A stretch of DNA of 64,000 nt from DASUBV01 sp036510065 (GTDB lineage Bacteria > Actinomycetota > Actinomycetes > Streptosporangiales > Streptosporangiaceae): NCBI GenBank assembly GCA_036510065.1, contig DATCEO010000017.1, positions 62,001 to 126,000 on the forward strand. Direction: 5' to 3'. The notes beneath the pieces were generated by a model that saw only the letters and a program-made list of their open reading frames with translations, had not been told where the DNA came from and ran no database searches. This document shows, one piece after another, positions 52,567 to 60,285 of the stretch (position 1 is its first letter; every line of letters starts with the position of its first letter). Position numbers and translations under genes: made by a program.

Positions 52567-52896
52567 ATGTCTCTAGCTCAACTGCTCTCGGGCAGGTCAG
52601 GCTATGCCGGCCGGCTGCCCGGCCGGCTCGAGGACCTGCACGGGCCGGCCAGGGGAGTGATCGTGCTGCCGAGGCACCTGTCCTGGCCGGGCATGCGCGA
52701 GTTCGACGTCACCGACGACAGCACCCGCCGCAGCATGTACGGCATCGTGCTCACCCAGGGCCAGTGCAACGACGTGAAGAGGTTCCTCAACCCCGCCCTG
52801 CTCCGCCAGGACTGGCCGCACCTGCGCGTCCTGCTGGACCCCAAGCTGCGGCGCTGGTGCGAGCGCCGGTTCGCGCTGGCCGATCACGCGGACTGA
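52567..52896 (+). CDS. Conserved hypothetical small protein
   Basis: A 109-residue protein, ATG at 52567 with GATAAT ending seven bases before it, suggesting a leaderless transcript. The sequence is basic, with a central RGVIVLPRHLSWPGMREFDVTDDSTRRSMYGIVLTQGQCNDVKRFLNPALLRQDWPHLRVLLDPKLRRWCERRF. No catalytic motif or membrane segment is seen. Divergent from the small membrane protein gene. The family is not recognised. Confidence 0.6.
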   Translation: MSLAQLLSGRSGYAGRLPGRLEDLHGPARGVIVLPRHLSWPGMREFDVTDDSTRRSMYGIVLTQGQCNDVKRFLNPALLRQDWPHLRVLLDPKLRRWCERRFALADHAD

Positions 52897-52928
52897 CTAG
52901 CCGCCGGCCCGGCCCGGCGCACCCGGTG

Positions 52929-52942
52929 TAGAACTCGTTACG
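52929..52942 (+). promoter_or_regulatory. KstR-like box 1
   Basis: TAGAACTCGTTACG fits the KstR core TnnAACnnGTTnnA (AAC-N2-GTT with TAG on the left). It lies 140 bases from box 2 and beyond the 3' end of the KstR homologue gene. The right flank is imperfect, so binding would be weaker than to the full palindrome. Confidence 0.45.
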
Positions 52943-53044
52943 GTATGGTCGGCTTTGCGGGAGGTGGCCAGGGGCGGTTTCCGCTCCATCGGCCGACCTG
53001 ACAGGCGTGCCCCCCCGCGCCCGGCAGGTACTCCCGGATGAGGG

Positions 53045-53078
53045 CGTCGGCACCCCCACCCCCCCGGGGGTGCCGGCG
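53045..53078. terminator. Large GC hairpin between the two KstR-like boxes
   Basis: GGCACCCCC pairs with GGGGGTGCC around 8 bases, extended outward by four more pairs including one G-T. It lies between the convergent hypothetical gene (plus) and the kstR homologue (minus) and could terminate both. Confidence 0.6.
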
Positions 53079-53123
53079 TTCCTCGCCGGGCAGCTGACCG
53101 CTTCGCGCTCGCGTCGGCCGGGG

Positions 53124-53137
53124 TAGAACTTGTTGCA
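53124..53137 (+). promoter_or_regulatory. KstR-like box 2
   Basis: TAGAACTTGTTGCA contains the TAGAAC-N2-GTT core and the terminal A of the KstR consensus. It lies 37 bases past the kstR homologue stop codon. Same orientation as box 1. Confidence 0.45.
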
Positions 53138-53173
53138 GCAGGGAGCAGGGATCCGGCCTAGCGCGCAGCAGGC

Positions 53174-53791
53174 CTAGCGCAGCAGCAGGCGGGCGGCCAG
53201 CTCCAGGTGGCTGGTCACGTCACTGGCCGATGCCCGCCGCGTCACCCAGGCGACCAGGTTGGACAGCCAGACGTCCCCGATGACCCGGGCGATGGCCAGG
53301 TCATCGGCGGTCGGCTTGCCCTCGTGCATGGCCCTGGTCAGCATGTGCTCCATCAGCTCGGCGACCTGCGCGACCTCGGCGGCCGCGCTCGGGTCGGCGA
53401 ACATGAACGCGCGCGTCATCGCCTCGGTGAGCATCGGCTCGCGCTGCATGTACCAGGTGATCCGGCTCAGCACGTACAGGACCCGCTCATAGGGCGTCTC
53501 GCCGGGGATCGGCGTGCGGTCGAGCTTGTCCCGGGTCCGCTCGAACTCCCGGGCCAGCCCGGAGACCAGCAGGTGAATCTTGGACGGGAAGTAACGGTAG
53601 AGCGTGCCCAGGGCCACGCCCGCCTGCTCGGCAACGGCGCGCATCTGCACCGCGTCGTAACCGCCTTTGGCCGCCAGGGCCCAGGTCGCGTCCAGGATCC
53701 GCTTGCGGCGCTCGCGCTGCGCCGCTGAGCCGAGCTCGGCCTCCGAGGGGCCGGGCGCCGCGCCGGCGCTACGAGGTCGCTGCAGTGTCAT
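53174..53791 (-). CDS. kstR: KstR-like TetR family repressor
   Basis: A 205-residue TetR regulator strongly resembling KstR, the cholesterol/lipid catabolism repressor of mycobacteria and rhodococci. The HTH is nearly identical in pattern: AQRERRKRILDATWALAAKGGYDAVQMRAVAEQAGVALGTLYRYFPSKIHLLVSGLAREFER. The C-terminal ligand domain keeps LTEAMTRAFMFADPSAAAEVAQV and ARVIGDVWLSNLVAWVTRRASASDV. KstR binds 3-oxocholestenoyl-type CoA thioesters. GGGAGG upstream of the ATG at 53791. No sterol or fatty-acid genes are adjacent, so its regulon must be elsewhere; two KstR-like boxes lie downstream. Confidence 0.85.
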   Translation of the reverse strand: MTLQRPRSAGAAPGPSEAELGSAAQRERRKRILDATWALAAKGGYDAVQMRAVAEQAGVALGTLYRYFPSKIHLLVSGLAREFERTRDKLDRTPIPGETPYERVLYVLSRITWYMQREPMLTEAMTRAFMFADPSAAAEVAQVAELMEHMLTRAMHEGKPTADDLAIARVIGDVWLSNLVAWVTRRASASDVTSHLELAARLLLR

Positions 53792-54176
53792 CGGAGCCTC
53801 CCGCCTGATATCGGCCTGAGATCGGCAGGCCAGCCTACCAATCGGGCCCCCGCAGGGCCGCCGCCGCTGCCGCCGGCCAAGCGCGGAAGGCCTGCCCGAA
53901 AGGCACCGAGATAGCGCGTGACAGGTCCTATCTTCCGGCAGCGACATCCCAGACAGCGGTCTGGCCTGCCGTTACGCTGCCAGCGGCCGATCGCTGACGG
54001 CATGCCGGCCATCCGGCTGGCCGGCGAGGCGCAGCGGCTGCGCTCGGGGCTGACTGAACGGCATCAAGAGGCTGCCGGTCCGCTACGGCTAAGGCGTGAC
54101 GCCCGCTGACGACCCCGGCGGTGAAAATCGGCGGGTCACGGCGCAGCGGCTGCCCGCCGCTGCCTAAGGTTGCGCC
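53792..54176. other. 385-base intergenic region upstream of kstR and adk
   Basis: A divergent region without a convincing gene. Toward adk, TAAGGT (54165-54170) ends six bases before the ATG. No KstR-like box was found here, so autoregulation through this side is not supported. Short inverted repeats (for example around GCCGGCC at 54005-54025) are of the kind expected by chance in this GC-rich DNA. Confidence 0.45.
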
Positions 54177-54977
54177 ATGCGGAAATACGTCATCATGGGT
54201 GTCCAGGGCAGTGGCAAGGGCACTCACAGCGCCATGCTCGCCGAAGATCTCGACCTCGTGAACATCGGGGTCGGCGACATGCTTCGCTGGAATGTCCAGA
54301 ACCACACCAAGCTCGGCGCGCAGATCAGGCGGACCATGGCCGCCGGGACGCTGATCAGCGACGACGTGATCGAGGGGGTCGTCAAGGAACGCCTGGACCA
54401 GCATGACTGGAACTACGGATTCATCATTGACGGCTTTCCGCGCAGCGAGCGCCAGGCCAATTTCTTCCTGGAGAGCTACGACATTGACGGCGTTATCCAC
54501 CTCTACCTGCCCGACAGCGAGGTGCGGCGGCGCGTCCTGGCCCGCCGGCTTTGCGCTGACTGCGGCATGGATTACAACCTGATCGACAACAGCCCGCACT
54601 CCCACGGCAAGTGCGACGCCTGCGGCGGTGAGCTGGTCCGGCGGGAGGACGACACCGAGGAGGCGCTCGGGGTGCGACTCCGCGAGTATCACACGAAGAC
54701 CGACCCGGTCCTGGAGATCTTCCGCCGCAAGGAGTACGTAGTGACGGTGGACACCCGGCCGGACAAGGAAGAGGTCCAGCAGGAGATCAGGCAGGCGCTG
54801 GGCCTGCCGCCCTACCGGCCGCAACGGCCCGGTTCCCAGCAGGCCAGGGCTGATCGGCCTGGTACTGACCGGCCCGGTGCAGACTCCGACAGTGCCGACT
54901 GGCCCAGTCCCGCGGAGAGCTCTGCCGAGCGGGACAGTGCGGGCCAGAAGAGCGCCAGCCCGACCAGCACCAGCTGA
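54177..54977 (+). CDS. Adenylate kinase-like protein with zinc-type LID and C-terminal tail
   Basis: A 266-residue adenylate-kinase-family protein. The P-loop is MGVQGSGKGTHSAML, where the usual Pro of GxPGxGKGT is Gln. NMP-binding parts VGDMLRWNVQNHTKLGAQIRRTMAAGTLISDDVI and FIIDGFPRSERQANFF are intact. The LID is the zinc form (LCADCGMDYNLIDNSPHSHGKCDACGGELVRREDD, four Cys). The last ~50 residues are a low-complexity Asp/Ser/Pro/Arg tail absent from ordinary Adk. TAAGGT six bases before the ATG suggests a leaderless mRNA. It is not in a ribosomal-protein operon, so this is probably an additional kinase. TGA is followed directly by the glycerate kinase ATG. Confidence 0.82.
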   Translation: MRKYVIMGVQGSGKGTHSAMLAEDLDLVNIGVGDMLRWNVQNHTKLGAQIRRTMAAGTLISDDVIEGVVKERLDQHDWNYGFIIDGFPRSERQANFFLESYDIDGVIHLYLPDSEVRRRVLARRLCADCGMDYNLIDNSPHSHGKCDACGGELVRREDDTEEALGVRLREYHTKTDPVLEIFRRKEYVVTVDTRPDKEEVQQEIRQALGLPPYRPQRPGSQQARADRPGTDRPGADSDSADWPSPAESSAERDSAGQKSASPTSTS

Positions 54978-56135
54978 ATGCGGGTCGTGGTCGCGCCCGA
55001 CTCGTTCAAGGGCACCATCGGGGCCGCCGCGGCGGCCGACGCGCTGGCGGCCGGCTGGCGGGGGGCCCGCCCGGCCGATGAGGTGGTCCGGCTGCCGCTG
55101 GCCGACGGCGGCGAAGGCACCGCGGAGGTGCTGGCGGCGTCCGATCCGGCGAGCCGCTGGCACGAGGCGCGGGTCAGCGGCCCGGGCCGCCAGCCAGTCA
55201 CGGCCCGCTGGCTGGAGCTGCCCGGCCAGACCCACGTCATCGAGCTGGCCAGCGCGGCCGGCCTGCCGCTGCTGCCCGAGCCGGACCCGCTGGGCGCCCA
55301 CACGGCGGGCGTGGGGGAGCTGATCGGGCACGCGCTGGACGCCGGCGCCGCCGAGATCGTGGTCGGGCTCGGCGGCTCGGCCACGACCGACGGCGGGACG
55401 GGCGCGCTGGCAGCGCTCGGCGCCCGCTTCCTGGATGCCTCCGGCCGGGACCTGCGGCCTGGCGGCGGGCCGCTGCGCGCCCTGGCGGCGGTTGACCTGA
55501 CCGGGCTGCGGCCGCCGCCGCCCGGCGGGGTGACCTGCCTGACCGACGTACGGGCGCCGCTGCTGGGGCCAGACGGCGCGGCCGCCGTCTACGGGCCGCA
55601 GAAGGGCGCGACGCCCGGCCAGGTGGCGGACCTGGCCGACGGGCTGGCCCGGCTCGCGGCGCTGCTCGGCGGGGACCCGGACCTGCCCGGGGCGGGCGCG
55701 GCCGGGGGGACCGGCTATGGCCTGGCCGCCGCCTGGGGCGCGCAGCTCGCGGCGGGCTCCGCGGAGATCGGCCGGATCGCAGGCCTGGAGCCGGCGCTGG
55801 CTGCGGCCGACCTGGTGATCACCGGAGAGGGCCAGTACGACGCGACCTCGGGGACCGGGAAGGTGGTGGGGGCAGTGCGCGCCGCTGCGGCGCGGGCCGG
55901 GGTGCCGGTCGCGGTGGTGGCCGGCCGCATCGCCGGGGCGCCCGAGGCGGGATCCGGGCGGTCGATTGCGCTTACGGATCTGGCCGGGGGAGCGGCGGCG
56001 GCGATGGCGGACCCGGCGCGGTGGCTGCGCGTGGCGGGCGGGGTCCTGGCCGAGGCCGTGGCCGTGGCAGCGGACGGGATCATCGCGGGCGACCTGGGCG
56101 GGATGGGCGACCTGGGCGGGATGGCGGGCAGCTGA
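54978..56135 (+). CDS. Glycerate kinase (GlxK/GarK type)
   Basis: A 385-residue type-1 glycerate kinase phosphorylating D-glycerate, usually to 2-phosphoglycerate. Signature pieces: VVVAPDSFKGTIGAAAAADALAAGW at the start, LPLADGGEGTAEVL, IVVGLGGSATTDGGTGALAALGARF, VYGPQKGATPGQV, and LVITGEGQYDATSGTGKVVGAV. The last ~15 residues are a Gly/Met repeat (GDLGGMGDLGGMAGS). No spacing to the upstream kinase gene; the PRPP-synthetase-like gene follows after 17 bases. The association of the three ATP-using genes is unusual. Confidence 0.88.
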   Translation: MRVVVAPDSFKGTIGAAAAADALAAGWRGARPADEVVRLPLADGGEGTAEVLAASDPASRWHEARVSGPGRQPVTARWLELPGQTHVIELASAAGLPLLPEPDPLGAHTAGVGELIGHALDAGAAEIVVGLGGSATTDGGTGALAALGARFLDASGRDLRPGGGPLRALAAVDLTGLRPPPPGGVTCLTDVRAPLLGPDGAAAVYGPQKGATPGQVADLADGLARLAALLGGDPDLPGAGAAGGTGYGLAAAWGAQLAAGSAEIGRIAGLEPALAAADLVITGEGQYDATSGTGKVVGAVRAAAARAGVPVAVVAGRIAGAPEAGSGRSIALTDLAGGAAAAMADPARWLRVAGGVLAEAVAVAADGIIAGDLGGMGDLGGMAGS

Positions 56136-56152
56136 CGCCCTAGCCTGAGCAC

Positions 56153-57097
56153 GTGCGAGAGATAGCGGTATTCGGCGGCAGCGCCCATCCGGCCCTGGCC
56201 GCGGACATCTGCGCTTACCTGAGCGTGCCGCTGCATCCGGTGCGCCTGCGCCGGTTCGCGAACGACTGCCTCGAGGTGCAGCTCCAGGCCAACTGCCGGG
56301 AGCGTGACGTCTTCATCATCCAGCCGCTCTGCCCGCCCGTGCAGGAGAACCTCGTCGAGCTGCTGCTGATGCTGGACGCGGCCCGGGGCGCGTCGGCGGC
56401 CAGGGTCACCGCCGTCATCCCGCACTACGCCTACGCCCGATCGGACAAGAAGGCGATGCCGCGGGTGTCGATCGGCGGCCGGCTCGTGGCCGACCTGCTG
56501 GTCACCGCGGGGGTCAGCCGGGTCCTGGCCATGACGCTGCACGCCCCGCAGGTCCACGGCTTCTTCTCGGTCCCCGTCGACCACCTGCACGCGCTGCGCG
56601 AGCTGGCCCGGCATTTCCGCACCCGCGATCTCAGCAACGCGATCGTGGTCTCCCCGGACCTGGGCAACGCCAAGCAGGCCGCGGCGCTTGCCCGGATGCT
56701 GGGGCTGCCGGTGGCCGCCGGCGCCAAGGAGCGGCACAGCGACGAGCGGGTCACGATCACCTCGATCATCGGGGAGGTGGCCGGCCGGGATGTGATCGTC
56801 CTGGATGACGAGATAGCCCGCGGGACGACCATCATGGAGCTGCTCACCGTGCTGCGCGAGCGCCGGGCCAGGTCCGTGCGGATCGCGTGCACGCACGGCC
56901 TGTTCAGCCAGGGCGCTCTGGAGCGGATCACCGCCGTCCCGGAAGTACTGGAGATCGTCTGCACCAACACCGTCCCGGTGCCAGCCAGCCAGAGCCGCCC
57001 GAAGCTGCACGTGATCTCGGTGGCGCCGGCCCTGGCAGAAGCGATCCGGCGGATCCACGAGGGCGAGTCCGTCAGCGCCCTGTTTGACCCGAGCTAG
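56153..57097 (+). CDS. Ribose-phosphate pyrophosphokinase-like protein
   Basis: A 314-residue PRPP-synthetase-family protein. The N-terminal half keeps MREIAVFGGSAHPALAADI, VFIIQPLCPPVQENLVELLLMLDAARGASAARVTAVIPHYAYARSDKK and TLHAPQVHGFFSVPVDHL. The second half has VVSPDLGNAKQAAALARML, where canonical enzymes have VSPDxGGxxRA, and the PRPP loop VIVLDDEIARGTTIMEL in place of DDMIDTGGTI. These changes suggest a divergent, possibly non-classical enzyme. GTG start preceded by TAGCCT six bases upstream, so it may have its own leaderless promoter inside the cluster. The 3' end overlaps the convergent LuxR gene by 26 bases. Confidence 0.8.
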   Translation: MREIAVFGGSAHPALAADICAYLSVPLHPVRLRRFANDCLEVQLQANCRERDVFIIQPLCPPVQENLVELLLMLDAARGASAARVTAVIPHYAYARSDKKAMPRVSIGGRLVADLLVTAGVSRVLAMTLHAPQVHGFFSVPVDHLHALRELARHFRTRDLSNAIVVSPDLGNAKQAAALARMLGLPVAAGAKERHSDERVTITSIIGEVAGRDVIVLDDEIARGTTIMELLTVLRERRARSVRIACTHGLFSQGALERITAVPEVLEIVCTNTVPVPASQSRPKLHVISVAPALAEAIRRIHEGESVSALFDPS

Positions 57098-59636
57098 CCG
57101 GCCAGCTGCTCGCGCTGCCGAGGTCGCGGCCGGCGGCTGCCGTCCAGGCGGCCACCTGGCTGCGCGAGGTGAAGCCGAGCTTGGCCAGGATGTTGGCCAC
57201 GTGCCGCGCCGCCGTGGCCGGGCTGATGAACAGCTGCTCGGCTATGGCCTTGTTGCTCTTGCCCAGCGCGATCAGCTCCACCACCTCCCGCTCCCGCGCG
57301 GTGAGCTTGCTGGCGGCCAGGTCATGCCCTGCCGCGCCCGGCCGCGGCGGCGAGGGCGGGGAGAACGGGACCTGCGCCGGGGGCTCGGGCGGGCGGGCAG
57401 CCTGGCCCGCCGCGGGCTGCGCGTCGGGATCGTCCAGGGCCAGCTGGGCTGCGGCGCTGCTCGTCAGCTGGAGGCCGTCGGCCCACAGCCGGGCGACGGC
57501 GTGCTCGCCGAGGTCGGCGGCGGCATCCAGGTACCGCTGCGTGCTGGCCCCCGGCAGCGGCGGCAGGCTCGCCGCCTCGCGCAGTGCGGTCACGGCGGCG
57601 GTCAGCTGGACCGCCCGGCCCGGCCGGCCCTCGCGGACGGCCAGCGCGGCAAACGCCGACAGGCCGCGGGCGATTCCCACCCGGCTGCCGGCGGTCAGGC
57701 TGAGCAGCAGGCTGTCGGCCAGATGCTGCCGGGCCTGGCGGAGGTCACCCTGGTCCATCGCCACCCGGCCGAGGCCGACCAGGCACCGCGCGATCTCCGG
57801 TCCGGCCTGGACCTCGCGCAGGGTGACCAGCGCCGCCAGGTACTGCCAGCGGGCCTGCTCGTCGTCATGGCGCAGCCGGGCGAGATCACCCAGGCCAAGC
57901 TGCGCCCGCGCCGCACCCCAGCGCTGGTCGATCTCGCGCATGACGCTCAGTGCTGCCTCGGCGCACTCCTGGGCTTCCCGCAGGTTGCCCTGCTGCCCGG
58001 CCGCCGCGGCGCGGGTGCCGAGGGCGAATCCCTCATTCCACTTGTCGCCCGCCTGGCGGGCGCTGGCCAGCGCTTCCTCGACCTGCTTGACCGCCTCGTC
58101 CACGTGGCCGGTATGCAGCGCCCCCTCGGCCAGGAGGTTCAGAGCGGTCGCCGTCCAGAAGCGGTCCCCGGCCTCGCGGCAGAGCTCGAGTCCCGCCGCG
58201 GCCCAGGTCACCGCCTGCTGGGGATCGCTGGCCAGCGCGAGCTGGGCCCGGCCAATCAGCGCCGGGCCGCGCACGGCGGGCGACACCGCCGACAGGTCGG
58301 CGGCGAGGAATGAGTCAAACCATTCCGAGCCCTCGGCGTAGGAGCCGCGCACGATCCAGCAGGGCCGGACCGCCGTGCAGATCCGCAAGCCCGACTCGGC
58401 GTCGCCGCGCGCCAGGCACCAGCTGAGCACCTCCCGGGCGTTGCCGGCGTCGGCGTCCCACCGGCGGAACACGTCGACCCGGGCTGACCAGGGCGCGGGG
58501 ACCAGCGCCATGCCCACGCGCATGGCGTGCTCGGCGACGCTGATCGTGTACTCCCGCAGCCGCTCCCGCACCGCCTGCTCCTCGCCGGAGGCCTCCAGCC
58601 GGGCGGTGGCATACTCGCGGACCGTCTCCAGCATCCGGTACCGGATCTGGCCGAGCGGGTCCGGCTCTACCTCGACCAGAGATTTGTCGGCCAGGGCCGC
58701 GAGCAGGTCGAGCACCTCGCCGTCCGGGAGGTCAGCATCGGCGCAGACGTACTCGGCCATCTCCAGCGACCAGCCGGCGAACACCGAGAGCCGCCGCAGG
58801 AGCACCTGCTCGGGCCGGGTCAGCAGGTCATGGCTCCAGTCGATGGCGGCGCGCAGCGTGCGCTGGCGCGGCGGCACGCTCCGGTCACGCGAGGTCAGCA
58901 GGTGGAACCGGTCGTGCAGCCGGTCGGCGATCTGCTCGACCGACAGGACCCGCACCCAGGCGGCGGCCAGCTCGATGGCCAGCGGCAGGCCATCGAGCGA
59001 CCGGCAGATGGCCACCACGGCGGCCGTGTTGGCCGGTCCCAGGGCGAATCCGGGTGCCGCCGCGGATGCCCGGTCGGCAAACAGCCGGACCGCGTCATAG
59101 CTGGCGGGATCATGGCCGCCCGCCGCGTCGTCGCTCTCGCCCGGCGGCAGCGCGAGCGGCGGAACCGGCCACGCCGCCTCGGCGGCGACTCGCAGCGCCT
59201 CCCGGCTGGTCGCGAGCACCTGCAGGCCCGGCGAGCTGGCCAGCAGCCGCTGGCACAGGCTCGCGCAGGCATCGACCAGGTGCTCGCAGTTGTCGAGGGC
59301 CAGCAGCAGCCGGCGGGTCCGCAGCGCGTCGGCGAGCGTGTCGAGCAGCGAGACGCCTGCCTCCTCCTCGACGCCGATGGCGGACGCCACCCGCGAGACG
59401 ACGAGCTCGGGCTGGCGCAGGTCGCCGAGCTCGATGAACCAGGTTCCGTCCGGGTAGTCGCCCGCCATCAGGGCCACCAGGCGCAGCAGCAGGCGCGTCT
59501 TGCCGATGCCGCCCGGGCCGCACAGCGTGACGGCCCGCCAGTCGCGCGCGAGCTGGCGCAGCTCGCCGAGCTCGCGCTCCCTGCCGATGAAGCTATCGGG
59601 CTCCTGGAGCGTGCTTACCCCGCCATGTTCAGTCAT
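57072..59636 (-). CDS. Large LuxR family regulator with NB-ARC-type ATPase (second paralogue)
   Basis: A ~854-residue regulator with the same plan as the one at 9.5-12 kb: SFIGRERELGELRQLARDWRAVTLCGPGGIGKTRLLLRLVALM (Walker A), LLLALDNCEHLVDACASLCQRLL, ATSREALRVAAEAAWPVPPLALP, helical repeats, and a C-terminal LuxR HTH (LTAREREVVELIALGKSNKAIAEQLFISPATAARHVANILAKLGF). ATG 59636 gives the same N-terminal layout as the paralogue; upstream in-frame ATGs at 59702 and 59747 remain possible and no ribosome site decides. No target is obvious; the divergent neighbour is the ogt-alkA end. Confidence 0.84.
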   Translation of the reverse strand: MTEHGGVSTLQEPDSFIGRERELGELRQLARDWRAVTLCGPGGIGKTRLLLRLVALMAGDYPDGTWFIELGDLRQPELVVSRVASAIGVEEEAGVSLLDTLADALRTRRLLLALDNCEHLVDACASLCQRLLASSPGLQVLATSREALRVAAEAAWPVPPLALPPGESDDAAGGHDPASYDAVRLFADRASAAAPGFALGPANTAAVVAICRSLDGLPLAIELAAAWVRVLSVEQIADRLHDRFHLLTSRDRSVPPRQRTLRAAIDWSHDLLTRPEQVLLRRLSVFAGWSLEMAEYVCADADLPDGEVLDLLAALADKSLVEVEPDPLGQIRYRMLETVREYATARLEASGEEQAVRERLREYTISVAEHAMRVGMALVPAPWSARVDVFRRWDADAGNAREVLSWCLARGDAESGLRICTAVRPCWIVRGSYAEGSEWFDSFLAADLSAVSPAVRGPALIGRAQLALASDPQQAVTWAAAGLELCREAGDRFWTATALNLLAEGALHTGHVDEAVKQVEEALASARQAGDKWNEGFALGTRAAAAGQQGNLREAQECAEAALSVMREIDQRWGAARAQLGLGDLARLRHDDEQARWQYLAALVTLREVQAGPEIARCLVGLGRVAMDQGDLRQARQHLADSLLLSLTAGSRVGIARGLSAFAALAVREGRPGRAVQLTAAVTALREAASLPPLPGASTQRYLDAAADLGEHAVARLWADGLQLTSSAAAQLALDDPDAQPAAGQAARPPEPPAQVPFSPPSPPRPGAAGHDLAASKLTAREREVVELIALGKSNKAIAEQLFISPATAARHVANILAKLGFTSRSQVAAWTAAAGRDLGSASSWPASSGQTGR

Positions 59637-59754
59637 TTCGTCCGAGCTTCCGTTGCCGAGTTCGGCCCCCGCGGGGTCTGGACCGGGCATACCTCTGGTC
59701 ATCACCGTAGCGCCGCGACCCGCGGGGTGTCCCGCGGGTCGCGGCACTGCCGGG

Positions 59755-60285
59755 TCAGCGGGGCAGCGCGTCCTGGCGCGCGCTGACGCGCCGTTCCAGG
59801 TCCAGCAGGAACCGCTTGCGCGCGATCCCGCCGCCGTAGCCGGTCAGGCTGCCATCGGTGCCGATGACCCGGTGGCAGGGCACCACGATCGAGAGCGGGT
59901 TCCGGCCGTTGGCCAGGCCGACCGCGCGACTGGCGGCCGGCGCGCCGAGGCTGGCCGCCAGCTGGCCGTAGGAGACGGTCTGCCCGTACCCGATAGCCCG
60001 CAGGCCCAGCCAGACCCGCTGCTGGAATGGCGTTCCGGCCGGCTGCAGGGGCAGGTCGAAGCGGGTCAGCTCGCCGGCGAAGTAGGCGCCCAGCTGCCGG
60101 GCGGCGGCGGCGAAGGGCGCCGCGGCGGGGTCGCCGGGGGCGCCGAGCGCGGCCGCGGCGGGCGCGTGCCGGTGGGCGTCCATGTACACGCCGGTGAGGT
60201 GGCCATCGACGGCGACCAGGGTCAGCGGGCCGACCGGGCTGCTGATCGTGACGTGCGCGGGAGCGGCGAGGGCGGTGATAGTCAT
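59755..60285 (-). CDS. ogt: Methylated-DNA-[protein]-cysteine S-methyltransferase
   Basis: A 176-residue suicide repair protein that removes methyl groups from O6-methylguanine. The active site NPLSIVVPCHRVIGTDGSLTGYGGG (Cys in PCHRV, ~142) and the DNA-binding segment GTPFQQRVWLGLRAIGYGQTVSYGQLAASLG are complete. The ATG at 60285 overlaps the TGA of the AlkA gene, so both repair proteins are produced together. Confidence 0.93.
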   Translation of the reverse strand: MTITALAAPAHVTISSPVGPLTLVAVDGHLTGVYMDAHRHAPAAAALGAPGDPAAAPFAAAARQLGAYFAGELTRFDLPLQPAGTPFQQRVWLGLRAIGYGQTVSYGQLAASLGAPAASRAVGLANGRNPLSIVVPCHRVIGTDGSLTGYGGGIARKRFLLDLERRVSARQDALPR

